Assembly (NCBI GenBank): GCA_963565915.1
Contig: OY751487.1
Coordinates: 4,898,001 to 4,962,000, forward strand
Direction of reading: 5' to 3'
DNA: 64,000 bases
Origin: Entoloma clypeatum
Lineage: Eukaryota > Basidiomycota > Agaricomycetes > Agaricales > Entolomataceae
Shown: piece by piece, positions 53,963 to 64,000 of the stretch
How positions within the stretch are numbered: the stretch's first letter is position 1
Layout: each line of letters opens with the position of its first letter
Notes under the pieces: generated by a model
Database searches by the model: none
What the model was told of the DNA's origin: nothing
Seen by the model: only the letters and a program-made list of their open reading frames with translations
Position numbers and translations under genes: made by a program

Positions 53963-54945
53963 ATGTCCGCTGAGAACTCACCCCTCGCCGCTCTTCGTGC
54001 TGAAAGGGAGCGCCAGAAGAAGGTCACTGAAGAGTTGGAGAGGAAGCTACAGGAGGCAGAGGAGTGCGCGAAGGAAGATGCAGAGCGCGCGGAGGCGAAG
54101 AGGGCGGCGAAAGAGCGGAGACGAGCAGAGAGGAAGGCAGAGAAGGCGAAGGCGAAGGAACCGGTTGCGGGTGCGGGTGTGGATGCGGATGCAGCGAATG
54201 CGGAGGTGAAGAAGGTCCGGCTGCAGGGGGTTTTCAAGAATATGCCTGCGAGTTACGAGCAGGGGAAGGAGGATTGCACCTCCTGCTTGAAAGCGGAGGA
54301 CTTGTGTTTTTGGCCATTGGAGTGAGTTTTTTCTATTTCTTTATATGCTTCGTTATTAACTTGTTCTTTAGGAATGACAATGCTTCGTCGTGCTGGCGGT
54401 GCCAGCGTTTAAAAAGAAGCTGCAGAACGGGAGCGGAAGCGGAGTCGGAGGTGAAGCGGAGGATGACCAAGGCAGTGAGGATCGGAAAGGCTAAGGTGGC
54501 AGGTGGTGCGACGAAGAACGCGAAGGCGGGATCGTCCAAGGGAGAGGGGATCGTGGAGGGATCGCGGATAGCTGCAGCGTCGGAGGAGCCGGAGTTCATG
54601 CCGGAGGGGTTTGGTCCGCCGGAGGTGGTGAGAGGGCTTAGGAGCATGATAAGGGAGATGCGGCTGATAAAGGCGGAGTTGAAGGAACTGCGGGAGATCA
54701 AGGAGCTTTTGACGGTTATCACATGGAGGGAGGATTCGGAGGCTTCGGAGGAGGGATCCAACAAGGACAAGGATGCGGAGGAGTATGATAGGGTATTGGA
54801 GGAGTTGGGAAGGGAGGTAGAAGAAGAAGAAGAAAAAGAAGAAGAAACGAAGAAGCGGAAATGGATGGAGGAAGCGGATGCGGAATCCGGATCGGAGTGG
54901 AACGAGGAAACGGAGGGGGTATCTAACAAAAAACAGCGAAAGTAG
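53963..54945 (+). CDS. Zn2Cys6 / coiled-coil protein antisense inside Gypsy-B (310 aa, 2 exons)
   Basis: Exon 1 is 53963-54321 and exon 2 is 54372-54945, joined by a 50-base GT..AG intron. Splicing completes a binuclear zinc cluster: Cys105, 108, 115, then 127, 130, 137 (C-x2-C-x6-C-x11-C-x2-C-x6-C). The splice falls in the linker between the halves. Residues 10-65 are a Glu/Arg/Ala coiled coil, and the C-terminus is acidic with a polyglutamate stretch and a KKQRK end. Zn2Cys6 proteins are usually fungal transcription factors. The gene lies between the Gypsy-B pol stop (54990) and the Gypsy-B purine tract, on the opposite strand, so it seems to be an antisense gene of the retroelement. A transposon-captured host gene is the alternative. 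Confidence 0.75.
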
Positions 54946-54989
54946 TTTTTAGTTAGTACAAAATTTTAATAGATTTTCTTTTCTTCTTG

Positions 54990-55611
54990 TTACCAGTGTG
55001 ATAAGGGGCCTGGCTTAGTTGGTTGAGCGGAGTGGAAGTCCACTACCGTATCCGCTGCGTGTTCAAGCTCGGATGCAGGTAACCAAGAAAACTCTTCACT
55101 GGTGTCTTCATAACCTAACCAGCGGACGAGATAAAGGAGTTTGCAGCGTCGTCTTTTATCGATCTTTGAGTCGATGATTTCCACAATTTCGTATTCGGTT
55201 TCTCCGTCCATCTCGAGCAGAGGCGGAGGAGATTGTATCTGATTTGGAATCTCATTAGGAGTTGCTGGTTCGAGCATGGATATGTGGAAGACGGGGTGTA
55301 TAGCACACATGGTGTCGGGTAGACGTAGTGTAAAGGAGTGCGTGCCGGGTTGGGCTATGATTTCAAATGGGCCAGCATATTTGTTGGATAACTTTTGGGT
55401 GGGTTGTGTGGTGCGGAAGAACTTGGCTTTAACAAAGACTTCTTGTCTGACACGGAGCGGAGGAGGCGGAGAACGTCAGACGTCCGCAGGGCCTTGATAA
55501 CGTTGTTGTGCCTCTGTGACAGCAGTCTTTAGTTCTTGATGTAATTCATCTAAGTCAACGATGTATTGTCGAGCTTTATCGGATGCTAGATCACGTTCCG
55601 GATGGAGTGTA
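54990..55611 (-). pseudogene. Gypsy-B integrase C-terminus and chromodomain, 3' part of the split gene
   Basis: From the P3 end the frame reads TLHPERDLASDKARQYIVDL, then after a TGA at 55476-55478 VFVKAKFFRTTQPTQKLSNK, FTLRLPDTMCAIHPVFHISML and a chromodomain (LLYLVRWLGYEDTSEEFSWLP). It ends SHW-stop at 54990. It is the exact continuation of 31159-31803. Joining the two sides at TA gives an uninterrupted D-I-T-L-H-P-E-R-D. Confidence 0.88.
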
Positions 55612-55921
55612 CATCAGTATTTTGTAGTTTTACTTGTGAGAACTTGGGCAAGCGCGAGCAAGCGCAAGCAAGCGGAAAAAAGAGAAAAAGTCAAAAGCTG
55701 GACAAGCCAGGTCCCATTTTCCAAAAAGCTACTGGTCTCGGGCGATTAAAAAGCGTTAAAAAGTTCGAAAAGCGCCGAAAAGCTCGACAGGTCGGACTAC
55801 CTACGTCAGACGAAGCATTAAGTAGTAACTTGAGGCATGGATCACGAATACGAGGGGTATAATGAGGCTGAAACAGCCCAATGAATAAGGGAGTGCACGT
55901 CCCTGTCGCGTCTCGAGGCGA

Positions 55922-58243
55922 CTAACCCTTCAAGGGACTACTGAACGCGAACAGGTTGCCGCGTTGCTGGTCAAGAAGTGAGAGGTCTGCGAATTTGTCC
56001 TCTGAGCAAGGATCCTGATTTTCGACACCGCAAGCCTCCAGGATCTCCGTCCAATGACCATCACCTAGTTTTGAACAGCTGCTCATGTAACCAGCAACTC
56101 TCTCTGCAGAGTACTTATCGGAAAACTCAGGCGCATCTTTTCGTACGCCATTGACGTAGGCAGAGACTGCCCGCTCGTACTGTATAATGACGTTGTGACT
56201 CAGTCCACTGAGATTCAGAGAGGATGACAAATGATGTACCGCTGCCAAGATAAGGGCGAAGAGACCGACTGGACGACCACCGCCACCAAGAGCGCCCTTT
56301 GTGAATCGAAGGTAATTCTGCGCCAACTCAATGATGAAGATTGAGCGCAGCCGTCCTTCCGGTCTCTAAAGGGGACGCTAATCAAACGAAAGACTGATGA
56401 TGGGCACGGTTACACTCACAACGTAGTCTTTGTGTTTCATGTCAGTTGGGCATGTTTGTGGCGTTGGCTTCTTGTAAAAAATTGGCCCATCGACTCGTTT
56501 CGCCCATCGACACCAAAGCTTGACCTCTTCTACATTGTAATCAAGAATCTTGAGGTATTTTTCGATTACGGCAACTGCCTCTCCACCAATACTTGACCGT
56601 TTTTCGTTGATACGGTTGTAGGCCTTCGAAACGACACATAAGCTGAGTGCAACACGAGGGGGATGAAATTCGGATCTCACGAGTAAATGAATAGGCTCAT
56701 CCCTCTTGACCGTATAATCAACCTCAGGATAAACGCGATCAACAACCTTTTGAACGATGCTGATGAACTTTGCTGTCCCCAAAACAAAGTCTTTGAATGG
56801 CGCTTCCGACCGAAAAAACGCATTGTAGAGAGAAGGGATAAAAACCTTTCTCCACTTCGATTCGACTTGGGTAAATTCTGGGAGATCTGTGACCCGGACG
56901 GTGTTTGCGGTAAGCGCTCGAGGTTGTCGTTCACGCTGTGGAAGTTCAAGTTCGCGGACACCAGGGGCCTTTGCTTTTTGTTGCTTTGGCTCGGGTTTGG
57001 CGCGTTTGGGCTGCCGATGAGACCGGTTTGGCAGAGACTCCGCGGAGTCGTCATCACCGTCACTTTCGGCCTCGGGAATCATAGCAATATTCTGTGAAGA
57101 GTCTGATCAACGAGCACTGGTAGGTCAAGTATCTCGCTCACCTCATTTTTACGTGAAAAATCTCGCTTACCATCAAACTGGATCGCTTGCGACGGCTTTG
57201 AGGCCTGGAATTTTGGCCGCTTCGCAGACGCATCCGAGTCTTTGAGCCCACCAAGGGCTGGTTTAACTTGAAGTCCCTCAGCACCCTGTTTCGTAGATTT
57301 CAAGTGTCGCTTCCAATTTGGGAGAAGACCGGATGCAGTTGTTACAGCATCCGCCTTGGACCTTGTGATTATGCATCAGAACCGGGTAATCCATAATCAC
57401 ACGGTGTGACACGCTTACCTCTTGCCAACATCCTTCCCGCGAGCTTTCGTCGTCTTCGCAGCAGCAAGAGTTGCTGGTGAATCCTTGGTTTTTCCCTGAA
57501 ACAAGGTGTTTACTTAGCTTGAGTGTGTCCATCAGAATATAACTCACCCGCTTTGTTTTTGCAACAGCTTTTGGATCAATGTTGACATCGTCGCTATCAC
57601 TCACTTCAACATCCATGTCGAAGTGTTCACCTTCACTCTCAGTACCATCCCTATCTTTCATGACAACATCAGACAGCCGACGGATGGCTTTTACCTGGCG
57701 TTCCAACTCCCGTTCATCCTCATCGATCTCCATCTGTGTGTAGAGCTTCCTTTTTTCTTCTTCTAACTCTTCCAATCGCCTCTTCGCTTCCGCCTTTGCT
57801 TCCTTGTCAGCTTGCACTTGGGCACTTGTACGTTTAGCCCTTTTCTGATCAATCACCCCGGGATGGTTGTTACGCCCTTTCCGTCCCTGAAGAGTTTCGG
57901 AAGGCTCAGGAATTGGATTCACCTTTATCTCAGGACCTGCCATGTCATGTGGAAGGGGAGTGGTTTTGGTGTTGCGAGGTTTGGGAGCTGGGTTCACCTT
58001 TACCTCGGGAGCTGTGTCGTGCTGAGTGGGAGCGGCCTTGGCTCTCTTCTTTGCGGGGATAGCTTCTGTGTCAGTGCCAGTGGTGTCGTTAGCACGGGTG
58101 CGTTTAGTGGTAGGTTTGTTGGTTCCTATCATTACTTGCGGTTCTGATGCATCCGCAGTAATAGCCACCAACTGTGTGGAAGGTGCAGGCGGGTGCTCGG
58201 CCTGGGCTTTGCTTCTCTGGGAAGCACGAGTCTTTGGTGGCAT
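55922..58243 (-). CDS. Plavaka passenger gene, copy P3 (696 aa)
   Basis: It has five exons on the minus strand (58243-57548, 57495-57419, 57361-57171, 57102-56420 and 56365-55922), with the same splice sites as P1. It carries SLPNRSHR where P1 and P2 have SLTNRSHR. Otherwise it is the same basic / coiled-coil / DUF6532-like protein. Near identity of three copies shows very recent spread but says nothing about selection on this gene. Confidence 0.75.
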
Positions 58244-58413
58244 GGACTGCAGAGGGAAGGCGGATAATTGTGCAAGGAAAGTGTTGGATGTTGTGACGTG
58301 GTTGTTCAACTTTTGGGGGTGGTAGCATGTGATGTGGCGTCGTTCGGTTCGTGTGGTTGATTTGTCATTTCTCCCCATTTTTTTCCCTTCATTCATCACG
58401 ATTCCTGTACGTG

Positions 58414-61400
58414 ATGGAACAAGACTCAAGGCAATACAAATCCTTCCCTTGTCCTCATCCAAATTGCCACCGAACCTTTCTATCTGCATCGGGACGCACT
58501 CAGCATTGGAACGCAATCCATCGCGAAATCACTCCAGCCTCAGAACCAAATCCCGAGCTGCAATTCACAAGACATCTTCACCCCAAGCTTAGTGGTACGT
58601 GTTTTTAATGCTCACATAACTCACGGAACTCATTCTTGATGACATTCAGCTCTTCCATGTGATGAGAGTGGCAATTACCTCCCTTTGCACACGAAACCAC
58701 CGCCATTGCTGCCAGTCGATGCTACCGATGAAAATGCTTGGCATCCGTTTGATGACCGCTTGGCATTTGACTTCGCAAATTTCCAGTTTGCCGGACTCCA
58801 GGCATCAGAATCAAAGATTAATCGTGCTCTTGATCTCTGGATAGCTGCCAATATTAAGGCTGGTGGAGATGAGAGTGTCCCATGGTCTTCTGCAGAGGAA
58901 ATGTATGCTACGATTGATGCTATCCAAGCTGGTAATGCACCCTGGAAAACGATCACATTTAGATACAACGGACCTCGTCCAGCAAACCCGCCGAAATGGA
59001 TGCTTGAGACATATGAACTCTGTACGCGCAACTCTCGTCTTGTTCTACACCAGCAACTTGCAACCACAGATTTCGTGGACAAGATTGATTATGTTCCATA
59101 TCGTCAATTTAAAAGTGACGGGGACCGTATATGGTCAAACTTGATGTCTGCAGATTGGGCTTGGGCACAGGCGGTACGTTCTCGTGCACTCCATCGTGAA
59201 CATGACTGATTTCAAGTTGTTCTAGGATGAAATAGCCATTGACCAGACAACTGAGGGTGCCATGTTCGTTCCAGTGTGCAGCGGTAGTGACAAAACAACC
59301 ACGACTGTGGGTACGGGACAACAGGAGTACCACCCAGTTTACCAGTCACCAGGTAATCTCTCCAACATAGCACGCCGCTCACGAGGGAACGCGCTGCTTC
59401 CCGTTGCATTCCTTCCCATACCAAAAAGTACGTTCACTGTTAAAGTGATTTTTTATGGTATCTAAGTAATTTATTGTGGCAGCAAGCAAGCGACACCGAA
59501 ATAAACCGGCATTTCAGACATTCTGCCGACAACTATATCATGCATGTTTGGCTCGCATCTTCGAGCCATTAAAACATGGAATGACAACACCAGAAGTTGT
59601 CCGTTGTCCTGACGGTCACTTCCGCCGCGCTATTTACGGATTGGGTCCGTACATTGCTGATTATCCCGAGCAAGTGTGGCTTTCTGGGATTGTCCAGAAT
59701 TGGTGCCCGAAGTAAGCCATATTCTCCTCATCATAAAAATTATTAAAATTTGCTGGATGTAGATGTACCGCAAGACCGGAAAACCTTGATGATCCTAGCG
59801 CTCACCGCCGATCTCATGAGAAAACCGACTTTCTTATCAAGTGTTTCCATCCCGACGTCATCTGGAATGAGTTCGGCATCCGAAGTGACGTTGTGGTAGG
59901 CAAATGTTTGACTTTTGGTGTTCTGAATTCTGATTCAGTGTTGGTACAGCCTTTCACGCATGACTTTCCTCATGCAGACATTCATGAACTCCTGTCGCCC
60001 GATCTCCTCCACCAGTTGATCAAGGGCACGTTCAAAGACCACTATGTCACATGGGTCAATGAATACCTCTTCATAACGTATGGCGAGACTCGGGCCCTTG
60101 AAATCATTCAAGACATTGATCGGCGGTAAGGGGTGTGGACGAAATCTACTACTATTCTCACAGTCTTTGATCAGGATTTCTGCTGTTCCAGCATATCCCG
60201 GACTGCGTCGCTTCCCAGATGGCCGAAACTTTTCCCAGTGGACCGGCGACGACTCGAAGGCACTTATGAAGGTATTTGATTCAGCATTCAATGGAACCTT
60301 CACATCTCCGTTGAACCAGAAGTTACAGGTGTATCTTGCAGCGATTAGCGGGCACTTACCACCAAAAATGGTTCAATGCCTTGCTTCGTTTATGGAGCTC
60401 TGCTTCCTTTTTCGCCGAAATGCGATAACAACGGCAGACATCAAACGAATTCAGTACGAACTTGATCGTCTCCACCAACTTCGCGAGGTCTTCATCGAAG
60501 CGGGTGTTCGGGCTGACATCTCTCTACCTCGACAACATGCCTTACTGCACTACGTGACTGGTATCATGAATTTTGGCTCTCCGAATGGCCTTTGCTCCTC
60601 GATCACCGAATCAAAACATATTGTTGCTGTCAAGAATCCGTGGCGACGTTCCAGTCGTTATAGGGCACTTGCGCAGATGGTGCGCACCATCAATCGGCTT
60701 GACAAGCTGGCCGCTTTACACCGAGTTTATGTCAAACGGGGCATGATGGTTGGTACCACTTCAGCCTACATGGCACACATTCAACGCAGACATTTGTCTG
60801 GCCCCATTGGCAGCGACTCGGACTCGGAGATTGACGTCATGAACGAGGACAATGAAGACAGCAATAATGATGAACGCGATGACGAGGAAAACAAGGAAGA
60901 TGACGAGGATGTGGGGCCTGTCTCTGGTCCAAGAGCATTGTCATCAGTAACACTCTCCTCCAGACATGGTATGTCGACACACCTCGTTTCACTGGAGCCA
61001 CGCTAACGATATCCATCCAATAGAACCGAAATATCCCAAAACCCTTGAAGCGTTGGCAAGGAACATTAATCAACCCCGCTTCCCACATGCGCTTCGAAAA
61101 TTCCTTTACTCCCAACGTCACCCCAACGCAGAAAGCCACCCCGTCAACTTGGAAGAACATGTGCATTTCGATGGGAAGATCCACGTTTACCATTCGGCTG
61201 TTGCACAATTCTATGCACCAAGTGATTTGTGTGGCGCTGGCGGAATGTATCGCGAACGTATTCGTTCAAACCCATCGTGGTATAATGAAGGACCCCGCCA
61301 TGACACCGTCTTCGTCGTGCTCGATGAATCACAAGCAGGGATGCATGGGATGCTGGTTGCCCGTGTTTTACTCTTCTTCTCATACTATGATGCCTACCTC

Positions 61401-61685
61401 GACGAAACCGTGCCCTGTGCGCTTGTGAATTGGTTCGTTCCTGACAGAGATGAACCAGATGAGGCTACAGGAATGTGGGTTGTACGTCCAGAGCACGAAG
61501 GAAGGTCACGGACTCTTGAAATTATACATCTCGAGAGTGTTGCACGCGGCGCCCACCTTCTGCCTGTATATGGATCGGGTTTCCTTCCTGAAGACTTTCA
61601 GTATGAGGTCTCACTCGATGCCTTCAACTCCTACTACGTAAACCACTATGTTGACCACCATGCCCATGAATTTTTGACAGGATAG
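58414..61685 (+). CDS. Plavaka transposase, copy P3 (966 aa)
   Basis: Exons are 58414-58594, 58650-59173, 59226-59427, 59483-59711, 59763-59895, 59950-60125, 60175-60968 and 61024-61685. The lengths sum to 2,901 bases with correct phase at each junction. Start choice: Met 58414 (MEQDSRQYKSFPCPHPNC) places the C2H2 finger at the very N-terminus, as in the family; an upstream Met at 58351 is in frame but adds only a hydrophobic stretch. A long acidic Asp/Glu insert lies before the last intron. No inactivating change was seen. Confidence 0.9.
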
Positions 61686-61811
61686 ATTTCTACACTTTAT
61701 TATTACACAGAACTGTCATGTAGTACTGGATCTTGTCAGCTTGTAGCTTTTCAGCTGGCCACAAGCTAAAAAGCGCGAAAAGCTCGCCAGTAAAATAGCA
61801 ACTTGCTGATG

Positions 61812-62694
61812 TTCATTACTGTCTTTACTAACCTTTCTTTTCTGTAGATATCTGCAGAGATAACTCATAACTCAGTGGGTTTTCTTTTGTTTTCTTTCGT
61901 GTATATTTCAAATTAATTGCATTAGTGTGTAGATAAAAGCCCCAGGCCGACGATAGCCCGGTGTTACATGGACATGGCGCGATTTTACATTTTTATGGGT
62001 GAAGGGATTAAAATGATTTATATATCATAACTCAGTGCATCAGGAAAACCCTGATTGGTAAAATTCGTGTCAGTGGACATCCACCGGACCAAATGGAAGA
62101 TCAGGTCATCAGATGGACCACTTGCTGCTTCAATGGACACACTGAGGTTCAAGTATTTATCAAATGTAAATATGCTGGCATACTATTATGAGAGGCTCTT
62201 GTCAATGGTCTTCAGTGGTGCACTCTTGGACGTGATAGTATATCAATTGACTCATAATTACACCTGTAAAAATATACAGAAGATTTGGAGCTCAAATGAT
62301 CTATGATAATTAGATGAAGTGCCACAAGAAAATTGCAAGACTCAATGTAACAGGCTGGTGTACAAAATCGGCAATGCAATATTAGTTTGGGGTCCTGCCA
62401 GACACACCGCCGTGGAGAAAGGCACTTGCTAGCAGTACTACTGGTCCCTACCTATTGAATGAAAAAGAGGTAAGGTTAATGTGAAGCTTTCCACCACTTG
62501 CATTGCCAACACCTTCCACACAACCCACTCCAAGATGCATCCGACTCCGTTGCGAGATATTGGACAGGGGGCAAAGGTGTCCCTGCTGAGCATTGTGACT
62601 GCGTTGTGGGTGTTGCAACGAAGGTTGACCAAGTGGGCAGGACTCGGCCCCAGTTAAAATGTTCATGCACATGGTTTGCATTTGGTTTGGAGAC
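61812..62694. other. AT-rich stretch without recognised genes
   Basis: A CATAACTCAGTG motif occurs twice (61866 and 62024), suggesting repeat debris. Short frames near 62055-62306 and 62440-62700 have no recognisable domain. The first bases are the original partner flank of the sequence now at 38004. Confidence 0.4.
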
Positions 62695-63082
62695 TGTTAT
62701 GCTTAACAAACTGTTCCAAGGTTCGGGCAGAGTATGCAGGAAGTGGAAAGGCGAAGAGCAAAGTGATTGCTAAATCTAAGGAATGTAGCTATGGTACATG
62801 GGGTTTATATAGTACTGGCTACAAGCGGTAGCGAGTGAGTCAGTAGCTGCAGAAGGCAGTGCGGATGAGTCAGTAACTGCGGAAAGGCAGTGCGAAGTGA
62901 GTCAGACGACTGCGGACTGAGTAATCCCTACTGCGGAGTGCGAGTCAGCGCGGGAGCGAAGTATACTAGAGGAGAATGGTAGAGTAAAGGTAAATGAATA
63001 AGCGGTCCGATGAGTCAAAGAAATGATGAAGGTACAATGCAAGGGAAAAGTGCGTAACATACAAACCGGTAAGTCCATAACA
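62695..63082 (-). repeat. Gypsy-A copy A4 3' LTR (388 bp)
   Basis: On the element strand it starts TGTTATGGACTTACCGG and ends GTTAAGCATAACA. Length and sequence are close to the copy A1 LTR, so A1 and A4 form one LTR subtype. The element runs off the right edge. Confidence 0.88.
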
Positions 63083-63116
63083 TGTTCCCCTCCTCAAGCT
63101 CTGTGTCCTCACAGAG

Positions 63117-63479
63117 TCATTGTCCCCATCCTCCGGCATCGTCGTTGTTTGTCCAGGAGCCATTCTCCTTGAGGCTCCAATCGTCTATTAGCTCTTTGTT
63201 GATGGCGACTGCGAGCTCGAGACTCCGGATGGCTAGTCGCATGCGCCGGTTTTCAACGACCAGCGTACGGGTGTAGTTCCCAAGGATTTGTTTCTCTTCG
63301 GGGGTGGGTGCGACAGGGAGGTCGGATAAAGAATGGAGGCGGATGTGCATCTGTCGATGCAGGATGTCGGCGAGCGAGGCTTCTAGCGCGTGAATCTGGT
63401 CTCTCATGGAGAGGGCTTCACCCATGAGGGCAGTGATGGCGGGGTTGGTTTCAGTGGATGTGGTGGTGGCGGTGGACAT
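63117..63479 (-). CDS. Gypsy-A ORF3, copy A4 (120 aa)
   Basis: It is open from Met 63479 (MSTATTTSTETNPAITALMG). It closely matches copy A1, with small in-frame length changes only at the N-terminus. The conserved core MRDQIHALEASLADILHRQM is unchanged. It sits 34 bases from the LTR, as in the other copies. Confidence 0.7.
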   Translation of the reverse strand: MSTATTTSTETNPAITALMGEALSMRDQIHALEASLADILHRQMHIRLHSLSDLPVAPTPEEKQILGNYTRTLVVENRRMRLAIRSLELAVAINKELIDDWSLKENGSWTNNDDAGGWGQ

Positions 63480-63602
63480 GGTGCGGAGGATGTTGGAGAG
63501 ATAGAGGAAGAATGGAGTAGCTATATTGAAGACGGAGTGGAGAACTCGGTGGGTTTTTTGACTGATGAGGTCGATGCTGTTGCTGATTTCAACAGGTGTC
63601 TT

Positions 63603-64000
63603 TTATCGTGGACGTGACGGGTTCTGCCGATGGAAATCACAGATCAAATCTTGAGCATTCTGAACATTAGCTCGCGGTTCCCATGTGTTCTCTTCTGGGC
63701 CATATCCTTCCCACTGGACGAGGTACTGGATCTTTCCGCGGAACTTTTGAGAGTCCAGGATCGTAGACCCATGGTACTCTTCTCGTCCTTCGACGATGAT
63801 CGGATCAGGGGCTGGTTTCTTTTTCTGGATGGCGTACTTCGGAGTTTCATATGGTGACAACAGGGTCTCGTTGAACACAGGGTGAATCATCTTCCAAGTC
63901 TTCGGAAGATCAAGAAGGTACGCGCTAGCTCCTTTCTTCTCTAGGACTTTGAATGGTCCATGTCGGAGTGCATCAAGTTTCTTTGAGGGTTGATCGGTCC
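63603..64000 (-). CDS. Gypsy-A copy A4 pol, C-terminal part, partial
   Basis: The frame is open from the right edge to the stop at 63603. It covers the integrase C-terminal SH3-like region (HGPFKVLEKKGASAYLLDLP, MIHPVFNETLLSPYETPKY) and the chromodomain (YLVQWEGYGPEENTWEP). No damage is visible in this part. The rest of the element lies outside the window. Confidence 0.9.
   Translation of the reverse strand, partial: TDQPSKKLDALRHGPFKVLEKKGASAYLLDLPKTWKMIHPVFNETLLSPYETPKYAIQKKKPAPDPIIVEGREEYHGSTILDSQKFRGKIQYLVQWEGYGPEENTWEPRANVQNAQDLICDFHRQNPSRPR

Larger units (their letters stand above)
55612..61811 (+). mobile_element. Plavaka DNA transposon copy P3 (6,200 bp, inverted)
   Basis: It is the reverse complement of P1 (positions sum to 93,615 throughout, so no indel). 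The one base change I noticed is at 57031, giving Pro for Thr in the passenger. Flanks are GTGTA on the left and TTCAT on the right and do not match each other. With P1's inner flank exchanged they become a proper duplication. Confidence 0.93.

Noticed and set aside
1..64000. CRISPR arrays, bacterial operons, rRNA or tRNA genes
   Set aside because: None were seen. Introns, chromodomain retrotransposons and Plavaka indicate a eukaryotic fungal genome; the only tRNA-like matches are copia primer-binding sites.

Overview
The window reads as a transposon graveyard from a filamentous basidiomycete, most likely an Agaricomycete. The evidence is Ty3/gypsy chromoviruses with integrase-fused chromodomains, Ty1/copia elements, a Plavaka-type DNA transposon (a family known mainly from basidiomycetes), genes split by many introns of about 50 bases, and a fungal Zn2Cys6 cluster protein. 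Almost nothing here is ordinary host gene. Element names below (Copia-1/2, Gypsy-A/B/C, Plavaka P1-P3) are mine.

Layout. 1-2280: Copia-1 on the minus strand, running off the left edge, inserted into Copia-2 (2286-6994, minus). Copia-2 is itself inserted into Gypsy-A copy A1 (6995-9472, plus), whose 3' LTR abuts a Tc1/mariner-like transposase fragment. 9791-9995: a small MITE with perfect 20-base terminal inverted repeats. 10011-12916 and 16680-19586: two almost identical inverted arms of a dead Gypsy-C element. They flank a 3.8-kb spacer with a copia fragment, a decayed RecQ-like helicase and a solo LTR with a perfect target duplication. The right Gypsy-C copy continues to about 22680. 22.9-24.6 kb: a decayed DUF6589-like gene and degenerate minisatellite. 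24648-31158: Gypsy-A copy A2, the only complete one, with open gag, pol and a third ORF between its LTRs. 31159-31803: part of Gypsy-B integrase.

Three 6,200-bp copies of one Plavaka element follow: P1 31804-38003, P2 41673-47872 and P3 55612-61811 (inverted). I saw one base difference among the copies and no indels. Each carries a complete 8-exon transposase gene (966 aa by my splice model) and a divergent 5-exon passenger gene (696 aa, DUF6532-like). P1 and P3 have mismatched flanks, but exchanging their inner flanks restores 2-base target duplications at both sites and an unbroken Gypsy-B reading frame. The roughly 17.6 kb between them is therefore inverted, either by recombination between the two copies or by an assembly error.

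Between P1 and P2 lie a degraded GT2-like membrane glycosyltransferase fragment, a probable small secreted protein gene and a copia tail. Between P2 and P3 lie Gypsy-A copy A3 (internally deleted), a Gypsy-B 3' LTR, an antisense Zn2Cys6/coiled-coil gene inside Gypsy-B, and the Gypsy-B chromodomain end. The window ends in Gypsy-A copy A4.

The likely new biology is the element-borne extra genes: the Plavaka passenger, the antisense Zn2Cys6 gene of Gypsy-B, and a conserved 120-123 aa third ORF in all four Gypsy-A copies. All gene models come from reading the sequence; no search or expression data were available.
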